64,000 nucleotides of DNA from the NCBI GenBank assembly GCA_030435675.1, contig CM059623.1:12308092-12372091 (forward strand), in the 5' to 3' direction. Below, in pieces: positions 19,620 to 30,744 of the stretch; position 1 is the first letter of the stretch, and each line of letters opens with the position of its first letter. The notes under the pieces are model-generated. The model was given only the letters and a program-made list of their open reading frames with translations. It did no database searches and was not told the DNA's origin. The position numbers and the translations under genes are program-made. The stretch is from Steinernema hermaphroditum. Lineage: Eukaryota > Nematoda > Chromadorea > Rhabditida > Steinernematidae.

Positions 19620-22557
19620 ATGGGTGAGGACGTGGACTGCCACGTACGTGACAAGTACGAGCTGCAGAAGCGGCTCGGCAAGGGGGCCTACGGTATCGTG
19701 TGGAAGGCGATCGACCGGAGGACCAACGAGGCCGTGGCGCTGAAGAAGATCTTCGATGCGTTCCGGAATCCGACCGATTCGCAGAGAACGTTTCGCGAAA
19801 TAATGTTTCTCCAGGAGTTTGGGAGACATCCCAATGTCGTCAAGTTGTACAATATACTGAAGGCAGATAATGACAAGTAAGTGAGCCTTGAATAGCCGTC
19901 TGGTGGCCTGTGAAGACAGCTCTTTGCCTATTCGTTGTTGGAAGGTCTGTTCAGACATCCGTGAACGCTTTCGAAGGGTGTCTAGACGGAGTCCCATTGA
20001 AAAGGTTTCATATATGTCTAGTAGAACCAGTGAGGACCAGAATGTGCGGGATAATTCTGATTCATCAACCTGAATGTGTGCAGAAGATAGGTCATCTCCT
20101 ATAGTCTAGACATGATTGTACGTTTCAAAGACGTCATCTCATCTTTTGGGTCCACACCTTTTTGATAGATGTCAGCGTATATACCTCGGAAGGTAGACTA
20201 TTTGAAAGGCAACCGTCTAGACATACATGACCCATCCTCTTCTAGACACCTTTATGAAAACTGTTATCTTCACCTTTTCATAACTTTTCGATAAGAAGAA
20301 AGAAAATGCAGTCGAGGTGAAAAAACGAACCTCTGACGTTGCCTCTACGCCACGTTCAAATCCTATAGGTCAAAGGGGTTCGATGTCTTTAATGACTTTC
20401 CTAATCGACATAAGCTCCAAAAGTACACGGGCTTATGAGTCACGCCGCTCACCGACGTCATCTTTCAGAGACATCTACTTAGTCTTCGAGTACATGGAAG
20501 CCGATCTGCACAACGTCATCAAGCGGGGAACTATCCTAAAGGAGATCCACAAACAGTACATCATGTGCCAACTCTTCCGCGCGATTCGCTATCTCCACAG
20601 CGGAAACGTCCTTCACAGAGATCTGAAGCCGTCGAACGTCCTCTTGGACGCCGACTGTCGCGTCAAATTGGCCGATTTTGGGCTGGCTCGTTCGCTGAGC
20701 CAATTGGAGGATTATCCGGAGGGCGAAAATATGCCCGAGTTGACAGAGTACGTCGCCACCAGATGGTATCGATCGCCGGAGATCCTGCTGGCGGCGAAGC
20801 GCTACACGAAGGGAGTGGACATGTGGAGTTTGGGCTGTATCCTGGCGGAGATGATCATCGGACGCGCACTCTTCCCGGGCACGTCGACTATCAATCAGAT
20901 TGAGCGGATCATGAACACGATCATCAGACCGAGCAGGGTGAGTGGAACGGGCACGATTCAAAAGTCAAAAAAAAAAATCGAATGTGTGGGGTTGAACGAG
21001 AACTGGAAGCAAGATTACTGTAATTGCTTTCTTTAAGACGGATATCGACAGTATTGGCTCACACTATGCAGCATCAGTCCTCGACAAGATGCCTAAATCA
21101 CCGAAGCGCTCCTTGGAAATCGTCCTCGGTGGCGCCGACCCAGCGGCCGTGGACTTGGTCAACAGGTAGGTTCCCTTTCAAAGGCACCCCGATCACGACT
21201 CTCTTCAGACTTCTTATCTTCGCCCCACACAAACGGCTTACTGTAGAGCATTGTCTCTGTCACCCGTATGTCCTCCAGTTCCATCACGCGCACGAGGAGC
21301 CGGCGCTCAGCTACGACGTCACCCTTCCGCTTCCGGACCACATCCAGCTGTCCGTCGAAGAGTATCGCAACGAACTCTACGCGATGATTTCGCAGAAGAA
21401 GACGCACATTCGCCGAATCCAGCACGAGAAGATCCCCGCGCAAATACCCTATCAAACGAACGTGATGGAAGCGTCGCCGCCGCAGCAGCCGCAGCAGCCG
21501 GTGAAGTCGAACAACGTCTTCCGCTATCAGGAGAGAAAGCGTAGCGGCGAGCCGACGCGTGTGGCCAACGGCTACACGGCTGTGGTGGAGCGGCGAGACA
21601 GCACGGGTAGCGCTCACGACACGGGTTACGCGAGCAATGGGTACAGCAGCATCCCGCGACCTGAGTGAGTTATTTGCCTATACATTTTGACTAAAGGGGG
21701 CAGGGATTTGAGTAGTTTAAAGGCGAAAGTAGGTCAGTTGTAAAGCATACTTTATATCGGTTTGAGAACTGCTAGCATCGATTCTCTCTGCACTTCGTTC
21801 GTTCTCTGACATGGTCTATGTCCTTGGGTTAATGAATGAGGCCTCGAATGAGGTCACGGGACAGTAGAAGCTTCGCTAGAGCGTTGTTGATACATGTATA
21901 TAAATTAATGGAAGTTAAACTTTGGGAGATAGTGGTGATTAAAAGCAGAAACCGAGTTGATTTCACCCCTTTCAGATACCGAAATGCTCACTCAAAAACA
22001 TCAAATGGCAACACGAACGTCTTCGGCACGACCACTGCTTCCACCAACACCCAAACCCAACAAACAGCGAACACCAACGGCTACGGCTACATTTTCTACG
22101 AGCGTCCTCGACCTCCACCCGCCCCGAAGAACGGCAACTACGTCGGCGAGAAGACCATCGCCAACGGCAATGGCCACATCGCCCACGGTGAACCTGTCGA
22201 CAAGGGGAAACACGCTCCGATAGCGCAAGCGGAGTGTAGTGATACGGACTTCGACACGGCGCGGTCGAGTGCCGAGAAACGTCTGGCCAACATGAACTTG
22301 AGAGGTATCCACCGTCTTCGCCGTAAGCGATTAAATGTCGCCATTTAGAACGCGCCCAAAGCGCCGACGCTAGAAAGGTGCACGAAACGGACGTGCACCA
22401 ACATAGCGCGTGGAAGAGCAAGGCGCGAAAGGATCGAAGACGCTCGTTGGAGAAAACGAATCACCACCAGAACGGCGGAGGATTCTTTGCCGCTTTTCGG
22501 CAGAACGGAAAGCCAAGTAGACATTATCCAGCACCGATTGGAGCCCTTGTCAACTGA
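19620..22557 (+). CDS. mapk-15: ERK7/MAPK15 atypical MAP kinase
   Basis: Six exons (19620-19876, 20469-20937, 21038-21165, 21209-21664, 21976-22304, 22349-22557) give 1848 nt and 615 residues. The kinase domain covers about residues 13-310: glycine loop GKGAYG at 20-25, catalytic lysine in VALKK (K42), HRDLKPSN with D137, DFG at 155-157, and activation-loop TEY at 178-180 followed by [12 protein letters not shown]. The [19 protein letters not shown] and [14 protein letters not shown] segments match ERK7/MAPK15 rather than ERK1/2. A long tail follows, rich in Gln, Asn, Thr and Pro with a PRPPPAPK stretch, as in this family, whose members autophosphorylate and act at cilia, in secretion and autophagy. 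Intron 1 is 592 nt, far longer than the rest. The start was chosen because an acceptor-like TTTCAG abuts it. A polyadenylation signal AATAAA lies near 22663. Confidence 0.9.
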
Positions 22558-22765
22558 AAACTGTGCGTGTTTTGTAATGTATTGTAAAATATTCATTTGT
22601 GATCTCATCAATGAGGCGATGTCAGTTTGTTTAAGAGTTAATATGATCTATGTATAACGTATAAATAAAGATTTTATATGTTGGTTTTCAGTGTGGAATA
22701 TAGGAAAGAAGGGTTTAGTGAGTTTAACTGGGCGCATTTCCAGGCCTTTGACGTGGTGTCGGCAT

Positions 22766-22868
22766 GACTAGACAGAGATGTCTTATTTGCAAAGAACATT
22801 CTCGCGCCTCTGGGTATGCAATGAGCCAGACTAGACAGAGATGGCTCATTGGCAGACAGCATTCTCGA
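22766..22868 (+). promoter_or_regulatory. tandem 40-bp element upstream of MSP
   Basis: Two copies of a unit beginning GACTAGACAGAGATG and ending CATTCTCG lie at 22766-22805 and 22829-22868, offset by 63 bp, about 100-200 bp upstream of the MSP start. In the second copy ATGAGCC and GGCTCAT flank the core as an inverted repeat. A TATA-like TATAAG follows at about 22928. Placement and repetition suggest binding sites for a regulator of sperm-specific transcription; this is inference. Confidence 0.5.
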
Positions 22869-22970
22869 CTAACCGATGCGACAGCATCCCAGTGCCTACA
22901 AATGAGACATAACCCCTTGCAACCCCATATAAGTCCTGCGTAGCGAGGAGGAAGTCGACCAGCAGCAGCA

Positions 22971-23354
22971 ATGGCTCAATCCGTTCCCCCTGGAGACATC
23001 AACACCCAGCCCGGCTCGAAGATCGTCTTCAACGCGCCGTACGACGACAAGCACACCTATCACATCAAGATCACCAACGCCGGAGGACGCCGTATCGGAT
23101 GGGCCATCAAGACCACCAACATGAAGCGCCTCGGAGTCGATCCTCCTTGCGGAGTTCTGGATCCTAAGGAGAACGTGCTGATGGCTGTCTCGTGCGACTC
23201 GTTCGCCTACGGACAGGAGGACACCAACAACGACCGTATAACCATCGAGTGGACCAACACCCCCGACGGTGCCGCCAAGCAGTTCCGCCGCGAATGGTTC
23301 CAAGGAGATGGTATGGTCCGCCGCAAGAACCTCCCCATCGAGTACAACCCTTAA
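22971..23354 (+). CDS. msp: Major Sperm Protein
   Basis: A single uninterrupted frame of 127 residues plus stop, exactly the family length. It opens [20 protein letters not shown] and ends [14 protein letters not shown], nearly invariant in nematode MSPs, with the immunoglobulin-like beta-sandwich core ([40 protein letters not shown]) between. MSP polymerises to drive crawling of the amoeboid sperm and, when released, signals oocyte maturation. The family is restricted to nematodes in this form, so it fixes the phylum. The gene is intronless, common for MSP genes. An AATAAA lies at about 23381. Its 3' end faces the TTF2 gene, whose stop is at 23597. Confidence 0.97.
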   Translation: MAQSVPPGDINTQPGSKIVFNAPYDDKHTYHIKITNAGGRRIGWAIKTTNMKRLGVDPPCGVLDPKENVLMAVSCDSFAYGQEDTNNDRITIEWTNTPDGAAKQFRREWFQGDGMVRRKNLPIEYNP

Positions 23355-23596
23355 GTGTTCGTCGATGTGTCCTGTGCTTGTAATAAATAGCTATTGACTC
23401 TTATATTCGCTCTGTTTGTGTTTCCTTATAAGGATTTCGTTCGTGGAGAAGGACTGTTCAACCAACCTCTGCGATTTTCCTGTAAGCTCCGCCATCATAC
23501 AATCGAGTAGAATAGAAACAACTACGCATTCGTCAAAAACCTGTACTGACATTTATACATCGGAACAACACAATGCGTAAATAAACTCTGAGTTCT

Positions 23597-26500
23597 TCAG
23601 TACGGTCGGCCAGAGGAAGCAGCTTCTCGTTCCACAGGCTTGTTAAGATCGAAGAGGAACTTCAGATCGTTGATGTTCAGTTTTGTGAGCTTCTTCGAGC
23701 CGGCGCCTTCGAGAACGCCATCCGCCAATTCCAGCTTCTTCTTTTGGAGCTCTAGCACTCGTTGTTCAATGGTGTCTTTGCAAATGAATCTGCAAAAAAA
23801 AACCGTATTAATGGGGACTATTAGAGATCAAAGCTTACTTGTGGATGTAGACGTTCTTTTTTTGACCCATACGATAGATTCGATCGCAAGCTTGATTCTC
23901 CAAAGCGGGATTCCAATGCAGATCAAGCAAGAAGAGGTGGTTGCCACCGATCAGATTGAGACCGACACCTCCAGCGGTCAATGAGAGCAGCATAACCTGA
24001 GCTCCTTCGCCGTCAGGCATATTGAAGCTGTCCACCCGCGCCTGGCGATCTTTTGTAGGAATCGCACCGGTGATTGATGTGTAGCGAACATCGCGTCGCT
24101 TCAGGTGGCGCTCCACAATGTTGAGCATTGAAGTCCACTGGCTGACGATCACGCACTTGTCGCCCATGTCGATGACTTTGTCCAATTCCTTCAATAAAGC
24201 TTTGATCTAAAACAAACAATGATACTTCAAGTCGGCATGTCTTTCAAGCAAACCTTGGCACTTTTGAAACGTTCTTCAAACAGCGCTTCCACTTGTTCGG
24301 AAATGTCACCACCGGCGCCGTCCAAAGAGATCTGCTTGGCCAGTTCGTCTCCGGCAATGGACATTTCAGCGAGTTCACGGTTGAGATCAGCAGTGGGGTC
24401 GTTTTCTCCGCCAAGTGTGTCGAAAGCGTCAAGATCGATGTGCGCACGAGTCAAGGCAAGATGGACGCACGCTTGACGCAGTTTTAGGAGTACGACCAAA
24501 ATGCAGTTCATGCGCTGGAAATTATCACGGCTTTTGGCGATCGTATTTTGTGAGTTGAACATGAAGGGATTTTGAACGGCGACGGCCGCTCCATTGTTCT
24601 TCTGGCGTCTGATCATACCGTAACGCTCCATATCTTCTTGGTTTGTCAACAGCTGTTTGACTTGCTGCCTAAATTAGTCCGTGAAAACTACGCTTTTTCA
24701 GTTATCGAAGCTTACTGAGATGCTAAGAACATTTGCTGGTACACCTTCATCTCCAGTCCCTCCAAAACTACTTCCACTTCAGTGAATTCGCGCGGCTTCA
24801 GCTCTACCAACGGTTTTTGCGTTTCCGTGTCAATTTGCGCTTTGGTTCTACGCAAGAGCAGGCCCTTCACCAAAGTGTTTAAACGCTCAGCGCCATGTCC
24901 TGCAATTGAATACAAATTAGGCAAGAAATCGATTTGGTTTCCTTACTTCCTGTCATAATATATTCCTTCCAAAGTTTTTCTTCGTCGAACGGTGTTACTC
25001 GCAGGAACCTAAATGCAGAATTGTGATACGAGAAAAGACGGCTATTGTATCTACCTAATGAGGGAAAAGAGATCCCACAGCTCGTTGTGGATGGGAGTTC
25101 CGGTCAAGCACCAGCGGTTGATTGCTGAAAGACGGCAGCAGGCCCTGGAAGCGTTCGAAGTGCGGTTTTTTATTTGATGGGCTTCGTCGAGGATTACACG
25201 ATCCCAAAGCACTTGTGCCAGAACCGAAGAGTCGTTGAATTTCCGCCGTCCCTTCTGTTCTTCATCAGCTTCATCATCGATCAGATCTTTCGATACAAGC
25301 TCGGTAGCAGCGAGATTGTATGTCGTGATGACGACATCGTACGTCGCCAAGCGGCGCGGGTTCTTCTCGCGCTTGTTCTTCGGTCCGTGGTAGACCAGGA
25401 CGTCCAGCTTCGCTGCTTTCACTCTCCGCTTGATTTCATCTTCCCACTGCATGATTAAAGACGCTGGAGCGATCACTAAAGTCGCATTCGATGGAACCAA
25501 GCGCTTCTCTGAATTTGCACGGTATGAAAGGGTTCTGTATTGAGGCACATCTACCTTTCGCAATTCTCGATTTCAGAAGGTCCTTCTTTCGTTCGGGGTC
25601 TTCCTCGTCATTAGCTCGTGCTCTTTCTTCACGAGCGTTCTTCTGGTGCATGATTAAAGAGATCATGCTGAGGGTCTTTCCAAGACCCATATCATCGGCG
25701 AGAATTCCGCCGGGTGGAATCTGCTTCTCACGCCACAACATCCAAGCAAGGCCCAGCTTTTGGTGCCGCATTAGCGGAATCTTTACTCCTTTGGGAGTAT
25801 CAATCTCTTCGGTTTCGGGCGCAGATGTAAGAGATCTGAACAACAATTTTATAATTATGCGGTAATTGTGGGCGTACTTGTAGATTTTGTCGATAGCATC
25901 ACCCGTAACTCTGTACACATTATCAAGCCGGTTGTCAGTCATTTTTCCTCCGAATAGTCGCTTACCCTTGTCCGCTATAACGATGAATTAATGCATAAGT
26001 CAGGAATGGCAGTATTACCTGAAACCAAGCGTTCCATTTCATTCGACGTCATTTTCGGAGGAGGAATTATTTCGGGCCCACGGGAAGATCCTGAAGATCT
26101 AGAACTTCCTGAATCTTCCATTCGGTTGAACATCGGCGGAATCACTTCAACGATTTCCGGCTTTGGGGGTAACTTTGATAGGTCTTTCTGTACGCTAGCT
26201 ATCATTTCCATGATCCGCGCTCCTTTATCGGGCAACGCATTTAGATTCGTAGAGGCCATTCCTTGCAAAGCCTTCAGCCGACTCTGCAAATCGACACGGC
26301 GCTTTTCTATCTCAGCAGCAGCTCGTGGAGACGGCTTGATGACTTCAAGCACTTGAATGCTATCGTCCAAACTTTGTTCAGCTTCCACTGACGAGGCCAC
26401 ACTTTCAGTTTGTTTTGAAGAGTCCATGGTCTGGTCCTCTCCCACGTGTGTTGGCGATTCTCGTGTGAGTCTCGGCGGTGTGCTTGCCGGCTCCGTGAGA

Positions 26501-27617
26501 TCAATGGTCTCATTGATGGTCTGCGCAATCGGCACTACTTCATCATCGTCGTCTTGATCGTCAACTGGCTCAGTACCGGTTTCACTTTCCGAGTCGCTAC
26601 TTCCATCAGCGCGACTATCTTTTTCACCTTCAGAATCAGAGTCGATGACCACCCGACGTGGAGTATGATACGCAGGCCTGCAAAACCATGTCATTCAAAT
26701 CAGATGTGATACAATCTTACGTTGTAGTGTCCAAGTTGAGCCTACTTTTGTGGCCAGTGAAGATCGGCTCATCGTCACTTTCGGCGACAACACTATCATC
26801 GTCGTCTTGATCGTCAAGTGGCTCAGTACCGGTTTCACTTTCCGAATCGCTACTTCCATCAGCGCGACTATCTTTTTCACCTTCAGAATCAGAGTCGATG
26901 ACCACCCGACGTGGAGTATGATACGCAGGTCTGTAAAGCCATGTAATTCAAATCAGATATGGTACAATCTTACGCAGTAGTGTCCAAGTTGAGCCTACTC
27001 TTGTGGCCAGTGAAGATCGGCTCATCGTCACTTTCGGTGACAACACTATCCTCTACAGTTTCAAAGTTTAGACGTCTCATACGCAGCCTAAGCCAAAGAA
27101 ATGAAAACGTAAAGCGGTACAAAACTTACTCTGATGTATCCAAATTCAAGCCGGCCTTGGGCCGAGCGCTGATGACAGGAGCACTATCGCCCTCAATAAC
27201 GCTATCTTCAACGACATCCTCATCGTCCCCAGCGCCGAGTTCTTCCTCATCGTTAGTACTAATCAAATTTGTGGGCGTATCGTTAGCGAAGAGATCCTGC
27301 GACGAATCATTTCCGTACTGATACTCGGACATCGTTAAGTCGACATTTTCCTTATTACGACCAGGCTCCGCCTAAAACAAGACGAAATTTCAATTACAAA
27401 CAACGATAAAACATACACTCATGATAGGTGAGAGGGTGGGCTTCGGAACAAGATGTTGCGACGGATGTTTGTGGTGTGCTGGCGTGGATGTGATCATCGA
27501 ACGACGCAGGTTGGAAATCTTGCGGTTAGGCTGCGCAACCAAAGGACTCAGAAACGGGCTGCCCAAATTTTTTCGTTTGTTGCGCCCGTCGGAGTTGGAT
27601 GAACCTGCGCCGGACAT
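23597..27617 (-). CDS. TTF2: SNF2-family ATPase, transcription termination factor 2 / lodestar
   Basis: Thirteen exons in order (27417-27617, 27130-27371, 26974-27087, 26721-26930, 26019-26677, 25878-25974, 25555-25835, 25055-25508, 24947-25008, 24716-24899, 24254-24668, 23839-24206, 23597-23789) total 3480 nt and 1159 residues, close to human TTF2. The N-terminal 475 residues are acidic, Ser-rich and disordered, with a KEN sequence (NKENVD) and a duplicated 70-residue exon. The ATPase core has [23 protein letters not shown] (K near 561), [16 protein letters not shown] near 709-712, [27 protein letters not shown] and [10 protein letters not shown]. This family releases RNA polymerase II transcripts in an ATP-dependent way and clears polymerase from mitotic chromosomes. 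Introns are 40-60 nt. Two introns (25836-25877 and 24207-24253) contain sequence open in frame, so unspliced translation would mislead. Confidence 0.92.
26544..27050 (-). repeat. tandem duplication of an exon-intron unit inside TTF2
   Basis: About 253 bp repeat with high identity: the exon 26721-26930 with its flanking introns matches the start of exon 26019-26677 on one side and exon 26974-27087 on the other. Shared protein segments include [20 protein letters not shown] and [19 protein letters not shown]. The introns between the copies are also nearly identical, which indicates a recent event. The extra exon is 210 nt, so it adds 70 residues without shifting frame. Confidence 0.9.
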
Positions 27618-29039
27618 AGGGAAAGTGCTGAAATAAAGTACGCAATTAAAAAGAGCGAACTATTTGTGATGAAGTGCGCTAAAAACGCGATAAATCAGAG
27701 AATTACAAACGGATCAATTGAAGTAGAGGAAGAGATAAACAGGGCTGATGCATGCGACGACCGAAAGCCTAGTTTTTCGATCACTGTGCATAACATTTCG
27801 CTTTTTTCTGTTCGCTGAGCTTTCATAGCAATGTAGTAAACAGAAAATTCAAACAAATTCAAATAGATTGAAAGGCCAACTGATCAGCCACCCTGAAAAC
27901 AAAGATAATCGATCAGAGCATTCGGAATTTCCATTTTGAACCCATTGGTTAACTTCAATAAATCACAACAAAAGTTTCAATTGAAATCCATGAGCATTGG
28001 AAACAGGAGAATAATAGAATCGGACAAAAACGTCAGCATCACAAAACGAGCACTGTGAAAGACTGTTACCGAATTCACGTCACAGCAATCGGAAAGTGCA
28101 AAACACGACTTGACAACTTGTTTGTCGCTGAGGCTGTCGACGTTTGCTTTGAAGAGATGCACCGACCCGCCAAAATTTAAATCGATCCGCATAGCTCGCA
28201 CGTTCGAACGTTCAGGAAGAACCGTGCGTCACAGTAGAGAACAGCAAAGTGTAAACCTGGTACATGTGATATCACGTTTTACGTGGTTCGATGCTCACAT
28301 TTATTACTATTCGAACGCATTGAAAGTGGGACGACCCCAACTGGTGTGATATCCGCGCGCCTTGTCCACCGATGCTGAGTGATAAACTCCGAGACTTGCT
28401 CGACAAATAATCGGCATGTGACTCTTCTGCCGAAAAGCCCAGACCAATTGCGCCACGCGGTTTGCAAAATCCGAGAGAGAGAGAGAGTAAATGAGCACGT
28501 TGCATGCCCCGTATACCGTCCAAACAATACTCCGGTCTCAACGGAGTGAATAAACCGATAACAGCTGCTCCGGTTTCGACATGGTCAGCTCACAACATAA
28601 GTTGTTCCTATCGCGGATACGACGACAGCAAATCAACGAAAGATCTGCCGATCCATTTCCGACAGTCGACAAAACGTCCCTCGAAATTGACAACGTCGAC
28701 AAAACGTCCCTCAATCCCAAACGTCCCTCGAAATGAAAAGCAATCAAACACAACCAACTTTATTCGGAACCGACCGCCGGAATAAACAATCGCAACAACG
28801 GTGATCAATCGAATAAAGCTCCAACGTCAAAACGAGACATGAACAAAATCACGTATTGCAAATGTCGCTCCCAATTCTTCTTGTCCTAGAAGAACTCTGA
28901 GTATCGTTTCATCGCTTGAATTCGTTCCCGTGAATGCCATCCGTTCGCTCTCATCTCCCGCGGCACGGCGTGTCAGCGCGGACATTTGCCTGTTCGCGGC
29001 CGAATAGTAAATGTCACACCTTAGGACACCGATTTAGCC
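27618..29039. other. intergenic sequence upstream of TTF2
   Basis: No gene recognised. It contains a (GA)n run at about 28474-28488, a short tandem repeat of AAAACGTCCCTC at about 28672-28737, and a tRNA-like segment at about 28370-28462. Open frames on both strands at 28272-28808 come from these repeats and show no family features. Confidence 0.5.
28370..28462 (-). repeat. tRNA-like sequence (pseudogene or SINE head)
   Basis: On the minus strand, CCGCGTGGCGCAATTGG reads as a tRNA 5' end with a perfect-looking A box (TGGCGCAATTGG), followed by a possible anticodon arm around TTCGGCAGAAG. The expected B box is degenerate (AGTCTCGGAGTTTATCACTC) and the acceptor stem cannot be closed, so a functional tRNA is unlikely. 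Confidence 0.35.
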
Positions 29040-29870
29040 AGATTTTCAGTTACTCGCTTAGTTAGATTTGAACCAATTGTCATACTCAGTAGTGTTCATG
29101 TTGCCCGCATAATGTTCCGTGACACGCATTCCACTGGTGAAATCGAAAACCGATCGAAGAACGATGAAAATTTAACAAATTTGTGAGACTTCCATGAAAG
29201 CCGCACCATTAAAATGGATAAACTTTCTCAATTCGCATTCCATCTTCTCCATCCGAGCCGCAAAATGCTCAGCAGAGAATTTGCAACCGATTCAATTTTA
29301 GGATTTTTTATTTAATATCCTGTATGTCGAGAAAAGTTCGAGGAACTTCAAAAAATGGCTCAAAAAGTCGAAAAGTTCTTCAGCAACTCGTATCTTCAGA
29401 TTTGGACCGATTGCAATCGGTAACAGTGCTCGTGTTGCCCTCAAAATGATCAGCGCCGCGCATTCCACGCAAAGTTCCACTCCACGCACGTTCGAAGAAC
29501 GGTGGAAATCCAAGAAATTTCTCGAGCTTCTATGATTTGCCCTACTTCCAAGCTTAATAACTTTTCAAGTCAACGCGTTTCGTGCTCATTCGGCACACAA
29601 AATGTTCGCGAGAGGAAGGCGCACAAATTTGTCTTATGAATTTTAATTTAAGGTCTTGCACGCAGAGAAATCTGCAATTCATTATAGAACGTACCATCTT
29701 TGACGGAAAAATGCCCAGTCATAGAATCGCAATAACTCTGCGTACGCTAAGTCGTTTACACCTTTTTGGTGCGCAAAATGTTCAGCATTTTAATGCATAG
29801 ATCAATCCCATAAATTTTGATTTGGTGCCTTCTACACAGAGAAATCTGAAATTTAGTCCAAATATCAAAA
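29040..29870. repeat. degenerate repeat with about 165-bp periodicity
   Basis: A core resembling GCAAAATGTTCAGC recurs at about 29106, 29266, 29442, 29600 and 29772, spaced 158-176 bp. Alternate units share additional blocks: CGCATTCCAC near 29123 and 29460, and CAGAGAAATCTG near 29661 and 29838. The spacing and diverged identity resemble an old satellite-like array. No coding potential is seen in it. Confidence 0.5.
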
Positions 29871-30259
29871 GCGCCCCCGAGAAGTAGGAAGCAAAAGGAC
29901 TGAAATCGCGACCCCCAGTCGGCAGGACGGCGCCCTCATTGGTCGGTCGGTTCCCCTCTCTCTCCCGGTTCCCCTTCCTTCTTCCAGATATCCTATGTTA
30001 GTATTGGAGTTTATGTGGTAGACGAGGAAAAGATCTAAGAGGTGCACCAGCCGCTACGCCATGAAGGTTCATTTTTGGTGCCATAGAAATTTCCCTTTCC
30101 CAACAAACGCCTACAGTCACAAAATGAATCACTGCTTGAACACCTGCTCGTCTCCCCTTACACGGGCACAATCCGGGTTTGTTTAGGCGTGCATCCGGTG
30201 ATCGCAGCAGGAATGTTCCGCTATAAAGCAGATCCACACAAGCCACCATCCATCCGACA

Positions 30260-30544
30260 ATGAACTCCTTCGCCCTCCTCGTCTTCTGCGCCACCCTGGC
30301 CGTCTTTGTCGCCGCCACCCCATGCAAGGACGCCTCCAACGGTCGCGTCTACCAGCCCGGAGTCAGCTATTTGATGGACGACTGTGGCTCGCTGAAGGCT
30401 TGCCTCGACGGCCAGATCTTCACGATGCCCTACCAGTGCGTTCCCAACTCCCATTGTGGCCGCGAGGGCGCGTTCCCCATGTGCGTCTGTAACGCTGGGT
30501 TCAAGAAGGCCGGCGACATCAACTCTCCCTGCGTTCGAGCCTAA
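30260..30544 (+). CDS. small secreted cysteine-rich protein, VWC/EGF-like
   Basis: One exon of 94 residues. A TATA box (TATAAA) lies at 30222-30227, 33 bp before the ATG, and a polyadenylation signal AATAAA at 30568-30573. Residues 1-19 form a signal peptide (MNSFALLVFCATLAVFVAA). The mature protein has eight cysteines (22, 42, 48, 60, 66, 75, 77, 91). The first half, with C..., GRVYQPGVSY, then C...C.DG, recalls a von Willebrand type C or single-VWC fold, and the second half (HCGREGAFPMCVCNAGFKKA) resembles an EGF- or TIL-like loop. Such small secreted proteins often serve in immunity, cuticle or protease inhibition, but the role here is unknown. A defensin-like gene follows about 200 bp downstream on the same strand. 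Confidence 0.75.
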   Translation: MNSFALLVFCATLAVFVAATPCKDASNGRVYQPGVSYLMDDCGSLKACLDGQIFTMPYQCVPNSHCGREGAFPMCVCNAGFKKAGDINSPCVRA

Positions 30545-30744
30545 CAGTGGAATGTTCTCTGGATCTGAATAAATTTCTCATTCCATTTTTCTCTCGTTTT
30601 GGTTTCATGTCGCTCAACTGGATTCAAATCTTTGAACTAATGGCAGGTTTTTACGACAATAATCTCTTCCACGTCGACGATTAGTTCCGCAAACAACTGC
30701 TTTATCAATCACAAAGCAATTGTTCCCTAGCCATTCGCCCGAAA

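Noticed and set aside
20536..20961. 141-residue minus-strand frame
   Set aside because: Antisense shadow of the MAPK15 kinase domain.
25491..25865. 124-residue plus-strand frame
   Set aside because: Antisense shadow of the TTF2 ATPase exons.
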